From Hymenolepis diminuta (taxonomy: Eukaryota > Platyhelminthes > Cestoda > Cyclophyllidea > Hymenolepididae), in NCBI GenBank assembly GCA_900708905.1, contig CAADRB010000030.1, positions 242,707 through 306,706 of the forward strand: 64,000 nt of DNA. Direction: 5' to 3'. The notes under the pieces were generated by a model that saw only the letters and a list, made by a program, of their open reading frames with translations, made no database searches and was not told the origin of the DNA. A program made the translations under genes and the position numbers. Of this stretch, positions 1-14,107 are shown in pieces. How positions within the stretch are numbered: the stretch's first letter is position 1; each line of letters begins with the position of its first letter.

Positions 1-4
1 TTGT

Positions 5-49
5 ATCAAGGTCAATATACCCCCCGGCGGGGGGTATATTGACCTTGAT
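5..49. repeat. Perfect 21-bp inverted repeat with C6/G6 core
   Basis: The arms at 5-25 and 29-49 are exact reverse complements separated by three bases (GGC). Each arm is an AT-rich 15 bp followed by six C (or six G). It would form a 21-bp hairpin or cruciform. It lies at the very left edge, so either a real hairpin or a fold-back sequencing artefact is possible. No gene is adjacent. Confidence 0.9.
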
Positions 50-570
50 CCGAGTTTTTTTCCTAATCCACTCGGTACCAAACGACCTACTTGTTGTTTG
101 TCCACAAACAATTTAACCGGAAAACTAGATAATTATTTCAAACACATATCTGTTATCCATGAGAAGGACGTCTTGATACTATTATTACTCACGCTGTTTT
201 GAAAAGAGGAATGGCATAATTGCATGAGTAAAAGGTTAGAATGTGGGTAAGTTAGAAGTAGTGGATAAAATTCAGAAAATCAAATGAGCTCTACTTTTCG
301 GATTTCTGGAATCATCGGGTTAATCACTTCTTGTTAAATAGGTTACTTCATTATGGTCTAACTTCAGTGACTAATTTTAAGTTCATATTTATGATATTCC
401 GATGAATATGACTGTTAAATTATACTCCAAGGCTGATTAGGTCATTTCAGTACATTCAGTCTTTTCAAATGATGGTGGAAATTAAAGCTAATTATGGCAC
501 TTCTTCTGTAAAATGTCATCATATTTTTATTTTTCAATCATTTACAAAGCCATCAGACATCCTACTATGT

Positions 571-880
571 AAGGATTGGAAGTTGACTGACCTAGCAATC
601 ATGTCAGCTCAGCCAAGCACGTCAGCATGCTAGCTAATATGAACACAGACCGAAATGGAAGAACAGTGGTCATCAGCCAGAAATCGAAACATACTCAGTC
701 AATGCTTCATACTGTTTGGGAACGAATTGTGGCCTTTGGACAAGATGAATGCTTCTACCTTCCCTTGTACCTTTTATGCTTATCATTTTTCATACATTTT
801 ATAGACCTTATGCCCTTTCATATTTGCCTATCTTTAATTCATATTTTAACAAAGACTTATATAGAATAGCCTTTCTACTG
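571..880 (+). repeat. Dispersed repeat R2, copy A (diverged)
   Basis: This resembles two copies near 53.3 and 54.2 kb. It has a head around TTGGAAGT, a middle containing a 'gtggtcat' stretch, and a pyrimidine-rich tail with the order 'cttcc...catac(a)..ttatagac..ttatgccctttcat'. The tail matches copy C best. The short open frames here (627-869, 749-934) lie inside the repeat and look non-coding. Confidence 0.5.
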
Positions 881-3800
881 ATTTTTATGAATTTTAGACA
901 TTATTTATCAAATTTGATGATTAAAATTAAATAAATCAGTAACATTCTAGATGGAAGATGGAGGATGATTGGGGATAGCAATTTAACATTTACAATAACC
1001 TAATCAATATACTGGTATTACACTAAATAGACAATAATAAATGCTTAATAATTAATAATTTTAAATCTTTTGATTATCAACTAACCTAGATTACATCCAC
1101 GTCCGTGAAATATTAAGTGTGCTTGATTAAAGGGCGTATAAGTAGTTCATATCTATACATTGGAAAAACGTGTACACTGCAATTAACGATACATTATGTA
1201 GAGAGAAATTAATATCAAATTTGATATTTTGAACTAGAAAAGCAAGTTTTCCCTTGGGAATGATTGGTTAATTACTTATCTTCATTCTTAGGTTTTTTGG
1301 CTTAAAATATTTCAATTTGAAGGATGAATCCCAGTAAGTCCGTCAATATTTTCCTTCGAAAACGTATTAATTACGAATGTATTAAAGGCTCTTGTACAAA
1401 ATTATGCCAAAATTCTAATGCAGTATCTGCATTTCGACGTCCTGTGATCAAAACTTACCTTTTACATTTGAATTGCCTGTTTTTTACCCACTCTTACCTT
1501 ACCGCGACTTAGTTTTTATATGCTTAGTACAGACACCTGGTTCTCACGTTTTCTTTTCTTGTTCTTCATTCTCTTTTTTCTCTCTTTCAAATTTGGATTG
1601 TCATCGCACAATAGTTTAAAAGCTGTCAGGTAGAAAGTTTTGCTCGTTGCCAGTTTGCTTTTAAATGCCTCACTTTTGCAACTCCGTATTTCGTAAGCCA
1701 TGATCAATTAGTTTTTTAACGTAAATCCGGAATTTCAAAAGTTTTAGGATTTTAGGGCAGTGCTGAGTTTAGCTCGGATTTAGAGTTGACACAAAATAAA
1801 TTTCTTATCGCATTTTTGTTTTTGTTCACCACAACGTCTCTATAATCCTACTTTTATTATGGCAATTGGATTTGCACAAAAGATTAAAATAGATTTAAGT
1901 ATCCTTTTTTCCTTCCCAGAACAGATGAACTGACCAAGCTATATTTGGGACTATAGAATGTTATTTTTTGTGTTTAAAAAATAAATACCAGCGTGAAAAG
2001 CACAGGAGGCGAATTAAGAGAAAAGAGAGGGCCCTTTGGAAGGAAATGTGAGGAAGGCTTTGAAAATGATTTTGAAATTGTAAAGATGGATCTTTCGCAC
2101 TACGTGATTTTCCATACAACTAAGTGCAAAAAAATAATTTCAGTGGTCTATTATTCAACAAAATTTTCATGTAATATTGATTTTTATCAAAATGACTACC
2201 TACTGAATAAGGAATTAGTATCTGCTCTACCTTTGGGATAGTTAGGAACAATATGCTTTAGTAATTGATCTTAAATTAATTCATTTAGCTAAACCAGTAT
2301 CGAAATCTCTGTTTGAGGATTCACAAATTTTAGCGTAAATATATATATTAAAATTTCTGTTTAAGGAATCGATAAAGTATTTATCTCTTAAGTTCAAACG
2401 TCTCATTATTTTAAAAGATTGCCCTTTAGTATGGATGAAATTCGATAATTGGCTTCAAGAATATACAAGTTGGTAATTCGTTAATTTGAAGCAGTTTTGT
2501 TTTAAACCCGATTGATACCTTATTAATTGTTTTATGGTTCGAAGCAGATTTGAACTTTTTTGCTTCAAAAACAAATAGCTATTTTGAAAGTAAAGGATGG
2601 ATATTAGGCTTGAGTTACTCTAACCATCTAACTGAACTAAGGAAAATCAATTACATATAAAAATTAAATGCATAAAAGTTATATTACTTTCCCTTTATCA
2701 TTTTCATTCTCCACGTGAAAGGCAAATTGAAATGTAGAGAAATAACGCAAACGGAATACATGCATTCTAGGAAAGTTCAGTTTCTTTCGGATTTAATGTG
2801 CATGTCTTCAATGATTAATGAATTGTGTAAAGCATCCATTATATGCATAATTTAATACGAAATCGCATGAAACCTCAGATAAGATATAAATTATGAGATT
2901 TGGGCTTTTAATTCTGATAATTCTGTGATGTTACTACATTGGTTTCGGAATATTTGAAAATAAATTGTAAATTTAATTCCACTTTCTCTGATTCGGCTCA
3001 TTAATTTATACAAAACACACATTGTTAGGTAATTTTAAATAAAACGTTAAAATATCACTAATCCCGAACAAAGCAAATTTTGATATGACTAAATTAAACT
3101 TTAAATCTAATGGCCTGAATAACTAACAGGATGCGATAACTTTTGCCAACTAAGTGGAGCGAGAGTTACAATGGGCCAGTGGTGAGTTATACGATCGAAC
3201 AGGAATCAGAGAGCAAAGAGGCTTGGAAGAAGGAGAGCCGGGTTACATATCTAAACCGCAGGTGTGAAAGTGAAATTATGAGAGGAATGAAATAGAAAGT
3301 TAACTAATTTGCTCCAGTTTATGTGCCATACCGTCATATATTGGTCATCATATTACGCATTTCGAGTTGACTTTCTTTGATATTGTTTGACATAATTGAT
3401 ATTGTGGCAATTAGATGAAACAAGTCTATGGATCCCCATAAAAAGAAAAGCTCATAATGAGCAAAACGATGAAAAAACAGCACAAATCAACTTGAAAAAG
3501 TAATTGATCCGGAGATTCTGGAGTTCAGATGAAGTAGAATTTCCTGATTCCCCAACTCTTAATTTTACCGCTCTACCTAATCCTTCATAGAAATATTTAT
3601 CTGTTTTGCGGCGGTTTTGAAGATCATCACAAAAATAGTATTTGCTTTTGCCTTTGTATTAATCAGTCTTTTTTATTAGAATAAAAATAATGGAAAATGA
3701 ATATCCATATTGATGCAGTAATAGAACATAAATCATATCATCAATGCTATTCCTGTAGAATTAGGAATTTAATCCACTGTTAAGTGCCAATATATTATTT

Positions 3801-6030
3801 AATTAATTAATTAATGTGGGATAATTGGGACAATGTTATTAAAAGTATAACTCCGATTAAAGCAAGCGTCATTAATTTTATGAATTTGGTCTGATTATCA
3901 TTCCAAGCGTGAACAATAGTTAGATCTGATGTGTTGAAATCATATTAGCTCTTATCGTTTCTAAGTATTTCGGCTACTAAAAGAAAAATATTTCTGAAAC
4001 TGGTAACCAAATTCTAAATTAATCAACAATTCAAAAATATTCAGACGTCGTGCTTGTGAATTCACTCAGGAACCAGGGGAAAGGTCCTGAACCCTGAAAT
4101 GTGGCGAATGGTCAAGAAGTGTTTAGAAAGTGCAGCAATGTGTAACTAAACGCAAAAATTGAGAAAGTGAAGCAGCAGTGTTGATGCCCATCACCTGATT
4201 TCAATTTATCGTATGTGTGTAGCTTCGATATTTAAAATGCAGTAATAACAATTTGGATCACCCTCCTGAATATAGACAGACAATCTGTCCTCTCTTTTAA
4301 ATTCCTTTTCTCAGCTTAATAGGCAGTTATAAAGAAGAAGGAATCCATTTTTGTTTTTTTTTCACGATCTCAAACTAAAATGTTGCATATAACTTTACCC
4401 TTTTAATGGTCTAAAATGGTTCTTATATTCACATGAGATTTATGGATATACATATATCTTTAGCCAAAAAATTACAAATGCAACATTCGTTATTGGGATG
4501 ACCATTTACATCTGTTAATCATATTCTACGTGTTGCATGACCTGATATTACCTGTCTACATATCTCATCGAAATTTGTGTTGCACACCATATTGCCTCGT
4601 ACACTTGCTCGTCCTACTTGTCTCATGAAGATAAACGAAAAGCGAGGTAATTCTTTTCACCGAACCTTATTTCTCCCGGTTTCCCACAACATCGCGATCA
4701 CGCACGCTGCAATGACTTTATTCTCTGCTCTCCTATTGTTCACTTTCTATTCTCCTATCTTGTCTCTACCCTTTCCATTTCTTCTCGATTTCTAATGCCA
4801 CTCGTAGTCCAATTCAACTCTCAGTCTTCAAATTTTGAGAGGGGCTATTGCACTCTGTTAACCTTCACAAGGATCTTTTGTCTTTAAAGAGATAGTCTAA
4901 TCCTAATGCGGTGGGTCTCTTAATGTAACTCTAGTGACGAGATTCTTCCTCCGCTGGCAGCGCATTTATCCATTAGCTTCCCATATTTTTAATAAATTTT
5001 TTGATATTTTAGCATAACTTGGCTTACCTTATCTCAGTCCTATCTGGAATCATAGTAAACTTAGCGATTGACATTTTAACATACCCCCTATGGCAAAGCA
5101 ATATACCCTAACTTGATAAAATTGTGTCAAATCTGAAGTTTATTGGCTAATTTATTTCTCTAAATTATTATTCGAACTATATTTAACTGACTTCATAATC
5201 ATAAAGGTAGGCATTTATCTTAACACAAATTCACATATATTTTGTCTCCAAGCTATGAACCGATAAGAACCGTCGGGTTCGCTAATCATTTTAGTAGTAA
5301 AATAGATGAATGTTTGCATGTTTTACTATTGATTCCAAAAATATTTAATTAAATAAATAGGATATGAACAAGAGACATGATGACAACATGTCATGTACTA
5401 ACTGCTCCAAGTGATACAGCTAAAATGTCTGGCTTTCACGCTAATTGTGTCTTTCGAAATAAACGAGGTCAAACTCTGGCAAGTTGATATTTATTTTGTA
5501 TTTAAACTCCTACATGTAATAAATGTGACCTCTTTGACCTATTGGTCACCTTTCGATTTCCATTGACTTAGAGCCACATATTTTATTGCTGACTCCAAAC
5601 AAATAACTAATCAGATTGTATAAAGTAGGCCGTAAAGAAATAATGATAATTAATTAGTTACACAGTCAAGGTATCAGCCTTCCCCGATAATTATGTCACT
5701 CAGTCAAATTGAAAGAATCAAGATCAGATCATGAGCAACCTGAAGTTTCACTGGGCATATTATTATTATTGAGTAAAGATGTAAATGTAAAAAACCCTAA
5801 GCTGAATAAGAACTAACAAAGAGATTAATCCAAAATATTCCCTTAAAGAGGTCATCGACTAGATATTGTAAGAGTTACTAAATACTTAATAAGACCCGGT
5901 ATTTATGCAAGAGGCATTTAGTTCTAGATAGTAACTATTCGAAACCAGCGATTTCAGTGATTATAGAGGTCACGCTAGGTTTACTAACGAAGAAAGATGC
6001 AAAGGCATATCAAGTTAAGAGGCCATCTCG

Positions 6031-6061
<31 letters not shown>

Positions 6062-7050
6062 TTGTTTATTTATATTTATGTATATATACAATCTAGAAAA
6101 AATATTTCGTCTAATCGCTATACTAACGAGGTGTGATAATATCATCGTTGTCTCCTATTTGCATTTTTGAAGAATTCGATTCAATAAGTCGCATTTATTA
6201 GAGTTCTCCTGAATAAATAACTGTACGACGGTCTCATCATTCTGTCTCTAAATAGCATTTATTTATATGAAACGGGTACAACAGAAATGAATATTTAGTG
6301 ATATAATTTAAAAAATCAATACGTTTTGGATGCTAAGAATCACAACAGACCGAGATAATGGTATTCAGGTGATAAATTTCAAACTATGATTGGTGTTGAG
6401 GCGATCATTGTTCTATATTTTACTTCCTAAACATAATTAATTAAGATTTTATATTTTTCAATAAACTTCCATCTATCAAACGATTTTGTTTTGACCATTA
6501 GATGCTTTTGACATAAAATAATAAATTTGATTTTATATGCTTATATATCAAGTAAACAGTTGACCATTACAAAATATAAAAGCAAAAAATATGCATTGAC
6601 TGTAAGAAGTTTTATAAAGTTTATCTACAAATAATAAGCCCTTTTTCTATTTTTAGATCACCCGACAATGTTAATACATTTCCTTTATTGGAGAAATTTG
6701 AATCGATCAATGCGAACAACAGCACTGAATTTAGAAAGACATTATTGGTATAAATAGAAATTCATTATAACAAATTCAGCTAAATTCCAGGTGCTTTAAA
6801 GTTCAGACTTTAGTCACACATCAGCAACAACTGGTAGAGTTTCGCATTATTTTGGGTCCTAGCATTAATCTGTCTGACAATTCTCTTATTTAATACCGGG
6901 TTCAGCGTAATCTTATCCGAGATATTTAAGACCACCATTTTTTACATACAAATTAATCTTCTCTTACGCTGTAAAAGAATTAAATCTATAAATTTTACTT
7001 GCAAATAGGTTGATAGAAAAATTTTGCTATTCAATATTACACTGTTATTG
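881..7050. other. AT-rich intergenic stretch without recognised genes
   Basis: No frame in this stretch gives a recognisable protein or plausible exon chain. It contains simple AT-rich sequence, a short TAAT run near 3796-3815 and a TA microsatellite at 6031-6061. A pyrimidine-rich block at about 4590-4860 is probably an old repeat. Confidence 0.6.
6031..6061. repeat. (TA)n microsatellite
   Basis: An almost pure alternating TA run of about 31 bp, with one C interruption near its start. Confidence 0.9.
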
Positions 7051-7331
7051 AGGGTAAATTGTAAGGGCTAACCACAGTTTAAGGGCAGAACATCAAAAGC
7101 CGACCAGGCCAAAATGTATTAAAAAGCCACGATGGGGGTTCAAACGAGTAAAATAGAGAGCTGAGGAACAGAGATGAACGGGAAGTGTAGGAGCCGGTGC
7201 ATAACAGGCGTGTTTGCACGTGCGTGAGTAGAAATACGAAGACAGCTTTTATGAGTGCCGCAGGCAAGGACGTGCGTGATAACATGAGTTCATGTGTACT
7301 TTTAAGGAGACGGGGCGGTCATAGAAGGGAG

Positions 7332-7420
7332 GAATCGATAAACGAGTTTGAACATGACAGATAGGAGTTTTCCATCATATGGGTATAAAGACGTCGGCGC
7401 AGCTTCGTGGACGAAAAACC
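7332..7420. repeat. Dispersed repeat R3, copy 1
   Basis: About 88 bp aligns by eye with 20330-20415. Shared blocks are AATCGATRAAC, ACATGACAGATAGG, 'CTTCGTGGAC' and 'AAAAACCAAA', in the same order and spacing. The flanks (7050-7330) are richer in G+C than the surroundings, so the repeat may extend to the left. Its nature is not recognised. Confidence 0.6.
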
Positions 7421-10400
7421 AAAGTATTTTCATAAGAAATGCGAATTAAGAGTAATTCTGGAAATGAATACGGGGTCATCCTTCAACACTATCAGATTGA
7501 TTTTCCTTGGTTTTTTTTTGTTTAAAGGGAATAGTTCAGCAATAATGATCTATTAGATTCAATATAAAGTATCCTCTTGCTGATTAAAGCGGTAAAGAAA
7601 TCGTAAATGCTTTGAAATAGGATAGAATCACCAAAATAGAGTTTTATAGTACATAATTATTATTTTTGCAAGTCTCTCGAAACTAGACTCCCGACAAAAT
7701 AAGGATGATGGGAATGAGACCGTACTCAAACGCGGCTTCCTAGCCTCTGTGCTGGTCGTTCGGGCCTTTTCCTTCTCGTCAAAGGTTGGCGTCCCTAATG
7801 GTTGGCTGTTCCACGGTCACCGTCATTGGCTCCATCTGTATTGTGGCTTGTGATTGGCATATGAAAGAAAGAGATAAAGATGATTGGTTATTTTGTTTAA
7901 GTTTCAGTTTCGCCGCCATTAATATACTGTGTATCCTACAGTATGTTTGAAGTGATATTATGCGATACACATTCGGACGAATATATGCGCGTCTATAAGG
8001 TCTTGAATTTGGACACAGAAAAGGGATTTTGGTAGTGGACACCAGAATTTGCCCCTACATTTTACTTTTAATTAGCTCAACTTAGTGAGCACATGTGAAA
8101 ATTTTCTTATCATTTTCAGGGGCATGTTGAATCTATATTGTTGAATATATATATTGAGTGATTGATTGAGTTTAAGCGGCTATTAATTTTCTCTTTTATC
8201 TTATTTTGTGTTTATTTGTTGTGACCAAATAGCAGCATACTCGACCACGATTAGCCAACTCAGTTGATCGATATGGGCTGACTTGCCACATTGTTCTGAG
8301 AACGCCGGCGTCGCTTACTCGAAACTCATACTCCCTTGTTCTCTTACTCCCAGACTAACAATCTACATAAGCACCTATGTGCAAACATTCACACCCATCC
8401 GGAACCTTCTCATTGAAACAAGTCTCTCTCGCCTCTCTGAGCTTTCTTTCTGTTCCCAATAAAGCTCCTCAATCAACTTTCCCTCTTTTTTCCTTCTCGT
8501 TGTGTGGTGGGAAGCGAAAGAATTTAGAAGGGTGCTAGTTCATCTGAACTTTGTAGTCTCTGAGATAATAAGCTACCACTTACCACCCTTTCAATAAACT
8601 TGCCTTGGAAAAACAAAATCCGTCTATATATAGAATCTCATCATGGTGTAGTTTCAATAAACGCAGAGAGAGGATCTTCTTGCAACAACTGTTATCTTGT
8701 AACAAATGAACAATAAACAAATTCGTTCCAAGAGGTGATGAATTTATATTTTTATGGATATCACAGTTTGTTTTAATTCCTTCTCGCCACTTTATTACTG
8801 TTATCATCAATTTATTACTTTTCACTAAAAAATAACCATAGTGCATATCGAAATTGAACAATGTGCTGTGGAGAAAGGTAGTTATTTTGTAAATAGTATC
8901 AAAAATAATTACTTCATTATTCAAATGCAATTTTTTTCAAATTAGGGTAATTTAAACAATTGCAGAATGACTAATATAAAATGGTCATTATTACTCAACA
9001 TTACACACTGGTTTCATTATCAGTTACAAAATTAAAATGCTAAAATTTTTCATCATGGAAAGGTATGAAATCATTAAATAACAGCCACAGTACAGTAAGG
9101 ATCGAGGGGAGGGGTCAGAGAGTGGTAGGTAATTAGCTTAGGGCACCAAAAGATTCTCATCTCATGTGAGTTCTATGTACACGTGATTCTTTAATTAATA
9201 AGTATCGTCTTGTTACAATGTCCACGTTTTTAGATTGGCTTTCTAAGGTTCTCGTGTATGTTCATGTCCGTGATATTCACAAATCGTTAACTAGTTGTTT
9301 ACTTCGAATTATTGGCCATTTCATCTCAGCAAATATCATCTCTACAAATAACCAAAAGCAGCTTACACCGTCTTAGCATACCAAAGCTCACTAAAGTTCA
9401 CTCAAGGTTATCTGTAATAATAACGACAAGTACTACCAATTATTCCTTTAGTGAGGCCTTTCACCCTCCATTTTATCTTCAACTTTTTGTCAAAAAGTTT
9501 ATTTGAGCCCAAACTCCCAGCTAAAAGTATTTATTATCAGAGCTCTTTTACTAATTTTACAAGCTATACAAGAAAGCTTCTTCTCACTGTCCCTAATTGG
9601 CTTAACTGATACATATCTATCATACTGTAGCTGAGCGGCTAAAGTAAGAAACTCTTCCTTTCTAATGCCTTTTTTCCTACTACAGAAGTCTACTTAAGTC
9701 TACTCAACAAAAAGTACCGTTCCTATTCTCAACCAAGCCTTCACCGATCTATTTTTTTCTTCAGTCGGTATAGTAGTATTTAGGTTCTAGAAGAGAAAAT
9801 GGAATTTTTTTCAATTAGATTTTCAGTATATTTTTTTCTAACCACAAGTTAAATGTCGGAAGTATTTTTCTGAAATTTTTGTGAATTGCTTGCTGCCGTA
9901 GAATAAATGGAACGCAAAAAATGATAAGTGTACAATCATTTATTCAAGAGAAAACACCTTCATAAATTTCTAGGATTAATTTCACATTGTGTATAGAATT
10001 TACTATACTTTATGAAATCTTGCATACACATAAATATCTGCATTTATCAATGTCTGTCAATCTTCAAGATTGAAGTTCACATAAACCGTCAAAAAATAAT
10101 AATATCTGATGCAACAAATTGGCCATATTTTTTACTCCTTTATATTTGCCATTTTGATATTCAGTAATAACAATTACAGTTCAGTGTTGGGTAAGATAAG
10201 AGAGGTCTTAAATGTGAATAATTCATTTAATGGGAACTTAATTTCATTATGATATTATAGCAGCAGTAATCTTTTCAGTGAGACCACTTTTATCCTCTAA
10301 CCGAGCTAGATTAGATATTTCCTCATAGAACTAATGATCTTCCTAAGGCTAACAGGATAAAATAGCCTTTCCAGAGTGAGAAGATCAAGAGTTAAGTATT

Positions 10401-12820
10401 GAAGAGGAATGATTAGGAAAAGGTGAAAATGTCAGGAATAGGAATTGAGAGGAAAAAGGAAGACGTCATAACTGAGCGAGGACAGCTCGGGCAGTAGGAA
10501 ACAGGCGAAATGTGATCAGATAAGGTGGTTTTTATTATTTGATGAACAACTGACAGTTAGGGGAGAGGCATGAGTCAGTATGTACACAATGCGTTGATAG
10601 ACCAAGCAGTCATAAGAGTCAAGGTGAGCAGGTACTACGATGAATTGTCTACGAAAGGCTATCGATTAGCACTAGATATTGCAGATTGCGAAGACAGTGA
10701 GTTTAATTGAAAATGGCCAGTCATGATATATGTATATGACTTAAAGGATCTATTTATCTTTGTAACAAAGCACTGGATGAGAAGACCTAAATTATAAGGG
10801 TGCTTATTTAATTGGTTGGACAGAAGGGGCGCACAGAAAAAGCACGAGACTGCAACCGGTGATGATTTTTCACCAAGATGATAGTTCAATTAAAATTACT
10901 GAAAATTTCCACAAAAGTTTTGTAGAGGAAGTTGGGGTATTATTTTGTATTATGTATTTCAAAACGTGGTGTAACTTATAATTTCTGCCTCTATAATTAT
11001 TAATAAGCTGGTAATTAAGAAAAAGGAGTCGTGCACGACGTTGGTTACTAATTATTTTGGTCTTAAAATCTTATGCGATTCTCTGTCTTTACGGTAATTA
11101 AATTATCGAGCTGCTGTATGTTTTTGTCCAACTTGTCTTCTAAGTTATACTAAAACGACGAATACCGAAATATCTGGACTCATCTCGCAATCTGAATACA
11201 ACTTCCAATAAATGCCTCATCAACATTTATTAATAATAAACTATAATGAAGCAGCAAACTAGGGAGGCCTACCATTTACTTCCAGAGGAATCGGAAATAA
11301 GAACACTATGTCACTTTTACACAAGCAACAGTGCTTAGTTAAAAGTCTAACTAAATTTATAAGTTAAACAGCTGTTGTGAAATTCGTAGGAAGATTGTGC
11401 CAGGAGAGAAGAGAGCAAAATCGTGAAACCTCTGATTGAGAAATTTTAATTCCCTTGACTCAATTTCACTATCATTGCCATATAACTTCCCGAGCCTTTT
11501 CAGTAACGTTTTCACACCACTTGACTTGGATAGAGGTAAAGTGTCCTGGAGCCCTCTTTTTGGCCAAATTTAACCGATGTGGCTGACCATCCATATTACT
11601 GAGTGCTCATAGATGGGCCTTGATTTCGAGACTTCTGACATTATTATTTAAAAGAGGTCACACATTCAAAGTTACAAGGTAAATAAGAAGGTATAGATGG
11701 TCTCTTTAATCGACATACACCCTCTCAGCGTCTGAATTGCATTACAATAATTACATTTATTAACCTAACAAGGTGCATTCAGACAATCTCTCTCTCTTCT
11801 AACTTTGAGCACATTTAGATGACTTAACGACTCTGAGATGATCGTTTGGCTATCCCCGGATTTAAGGTTATTGGGTTAATACTCTGGATATACCAGTTAT
11901 CAACAGGAAACTCTAATAGCATACAACAACAGTGATGACTTTCCAAGCATGCGACTTTTTCCCTATGCCATCCACATTGAAGATCTTTCAAAATACCCTG
12001 CGTTTCATTTTTCCTGCAATTCTTTAATAATAAAGCAGAAAACATTTACCGATATTTTTGGAATCATTCTAGAATGTGCTGGTTTGTACTCCGAAAGGGT
12101 ATTATGCTGACAGTATGGCGATACTGCCATTCGACCTCTGCTGTTCATAACTTTAAGTCCTAATAGATGTACCCCAATTTGAACTTATACCGTCTTAAGC
12201 TTTTTATCGATTTTGCTCCGTTATCAATCTCCTCAACCATACATTCACTTCAAAATCTGCCAATCAGATACATTAACTTGTTATTAATACAACTATCTAG
12301 CCCGCTTCAAATTATTTGTGCTTTTATTAACCCCCAAGTGCTATTTTAAGGCATCAAGAAAAGGGCCGATCGCTTAAGCATATCATTAATTTTGTCATAA
12401 TGTAGCGATTTATTTTGCCTTTTTATCTTTCAGGGATAGATAATCATTTTTAATCATCCTTTCTCTTACCTTACTTCCCCTTCTTAAAATCATTTGATCA
12501 ACCTGTCCTTTCCATTTCAACTTGTTAGCGCAAATTACTTGAAGCAGTGTACCTATTTATTAGTCCATCTTTTCAATGATAATTTCGGATGCACAGTTAT
12601 CAGAAAGTGATTATCTTCAGCAAAGAAAATTTGAAGAACTTAATAACTCGCTGTTGAGAAATTTGTTTATTATGGACAATATTTGTGTTTCTCATAATAA
12701 TTATAAGGCCGCATCGATTATAATCTAATGAGCTCTATTATATTAAAACCATCTTAGCTGGCCTCCTCTACACGACATTATCTATTATAATTAATAAATT
12801 TATCTAAATAACGGAACAAC
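7421..12820. other. Intergenic stretch, no recognised gene
   Basis: No convincing coding exon. Three ATTGG (inverted CCAAT) pentamers fall at 7824-7828, 7853-7857 and 7883-7887 in a locally G+C-richer patch, followed by a pyrimidine-rich segment at 8330-8500. No gene start is attached to them. A SINE fragment is listed separately at 11562-11636. Confidence 0.5.
11562..11636 (-). repeat. tRNA-like SINE, fragment
   Basis: Read on the minus strand it keeps the central part of the family: a B-box-like 'TCGAAATCAAGG', then '...CATCTATGAGCACTCAGTAATATGG' and a 'TGGTCAGCC' block. The head with the A box is missing or unrecognisable. Confidence 0.5.
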
Positions 12821-12997
12821 ACATGGGCTGAAAAGTCCCGGGCCTAACACATAGATGGCGCTAGTTTTATTGCAGTCACCGTTCTTTCAGTTAATACTTA
12901 CCTCCAAAAGACAGCTGTTAAAATTTCATGATATTCTATTCATTAGTTTGTGAGTTATTGTGCTAAGAGTGACGCCACTTTTGTTATTTTCAAAACA

Positions 12998-14107
12998 ATG
13001 GATCAAAAACAATTTCGTGTTTGAATTCTACACTGCTTCTTGATGGGAAAAAATACCGTTCAAGCGAAGCAATGGCTTGAAAAGTGTTATGGGGACTCCG
13101 CTCCATCAGAAACAACAATAGAACGTTGGTTTGCTGACTTCAAACGTGGTCGTAGAGACACCGATGATGCAGGACGCAGTGGACATCCAAATGAGGCGGT
13201 AACACCAGAAAACATTAAATAATCCACAAAATCGTTTTGAATGATCGGAAAGTGAAGTTGCGTGAGTTAGCTGACATCGCATAGATATGAAAAGAACGTG
13301 TTGGCTTTATGAAATGCTTTATATTGCATGAGCACTTGACTATGAGAAGGCTCTGTTCAAAGTGGGTGCCGCGTTTGCTCACTGTTGACNNNNNNNNNNN
13401 NNNNNNNNNNNNNNNNNNNNNNNNNNNNNNNNNNNNNNNNNNNNNNNNNNNNNNNNNNNNNNNNNNNNNNNNNNNNNNNNNNNNNNNNNNNNNNNNNNNN
13501 NNNNNNNNNNNNNNNNNNNNNNNNNNNNNNNNNNNNNNNNNNNNNNNNNNNNNNNNNNNNNNNNNNNNNNNNNNNNNNNNNNNNNNNNNNNNNNNNNNNN
13601 NNNNNNNNNNNNNNNNNNNNNNNNNNNNNNNNNNNNNNNNNNNNNNNNNNNNNNNNNNNNNNNNNNNNNNNNNNNNNNNNNNNNNNNNNNNNNNNNNNNN
13701 NNNNNNNNNNNNNNNNNNNNNNNNNNNNNNNNNNNNNNNNNNNNNNNNNNNNNNNNNNNNNNNNNNNNNNNNNNNNNNNNNNNNNNNNNNNNNNNNNNNN
13801 NGTTTCATCAAGACAACGCACCGTGTCACAAGTCAATCAGAACAATGGCAAAACTACATGAAATGAGCTTCGAATTGCTCCCACATCCACCGTATTCGCC
13901 AGATTTGGCTCCCAGCGACTACTGGCTGTTCGCAGACCTGAAAAAATGCTCGCCGGGAGGAAATTTGGCACGAATGGAGAGGTTATCGTTGAAAGTGAGG
14001 CCTATTTTGAGGCAAAAGATAAATGGTTCTACAAAAGTGGTATTGGGATGTTAGAGCGGCGCTGGAATGATTGGGTTGCTCTTGATGGAGATTACGTTGA
14101 TGAATAA
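12998..14107 (+). pseudogene. Mariner transposase, broken
   Basis: The reading begins MDQKQFRV and continues through a helix-turn-helix DNA-binding region (13040-13220, with ETTIERWFADFKRGRR). After the gap come HQDNAPCH, holding the second catalytic Asp, and YSPDLAPSDYWLF, holding the third (mariner D,D34D type). It ends in GDYVDE at 14107. Defects: TGA at 13022-13024, a frameshift with TAA near 13220, TAG and TGA near 13283-13290, and a one-base deletion in the A run at 13941-13946. The first catalytic Asp would lie inside the N gap. The gap is close to the roughly 137 codons expected to be missing from a full-length enzyme. Confidence 0.92.
13390..13801. other. Assembly gap (412 N)
   Basis: A run of N inside the mariner transposase. 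Open frames reported across it are artefacts of N translation. Confidence 1.

Noticed and set aside
8580..8930. 116-aa minus-strand open frame
   Set aside because: AT-driven composition, no recognisable domain and no convincing splice partners.
13215..13866. Open frames of 158-204 aa on both strands
   Set aside because: They exist only because the N gap contains no stop codons.
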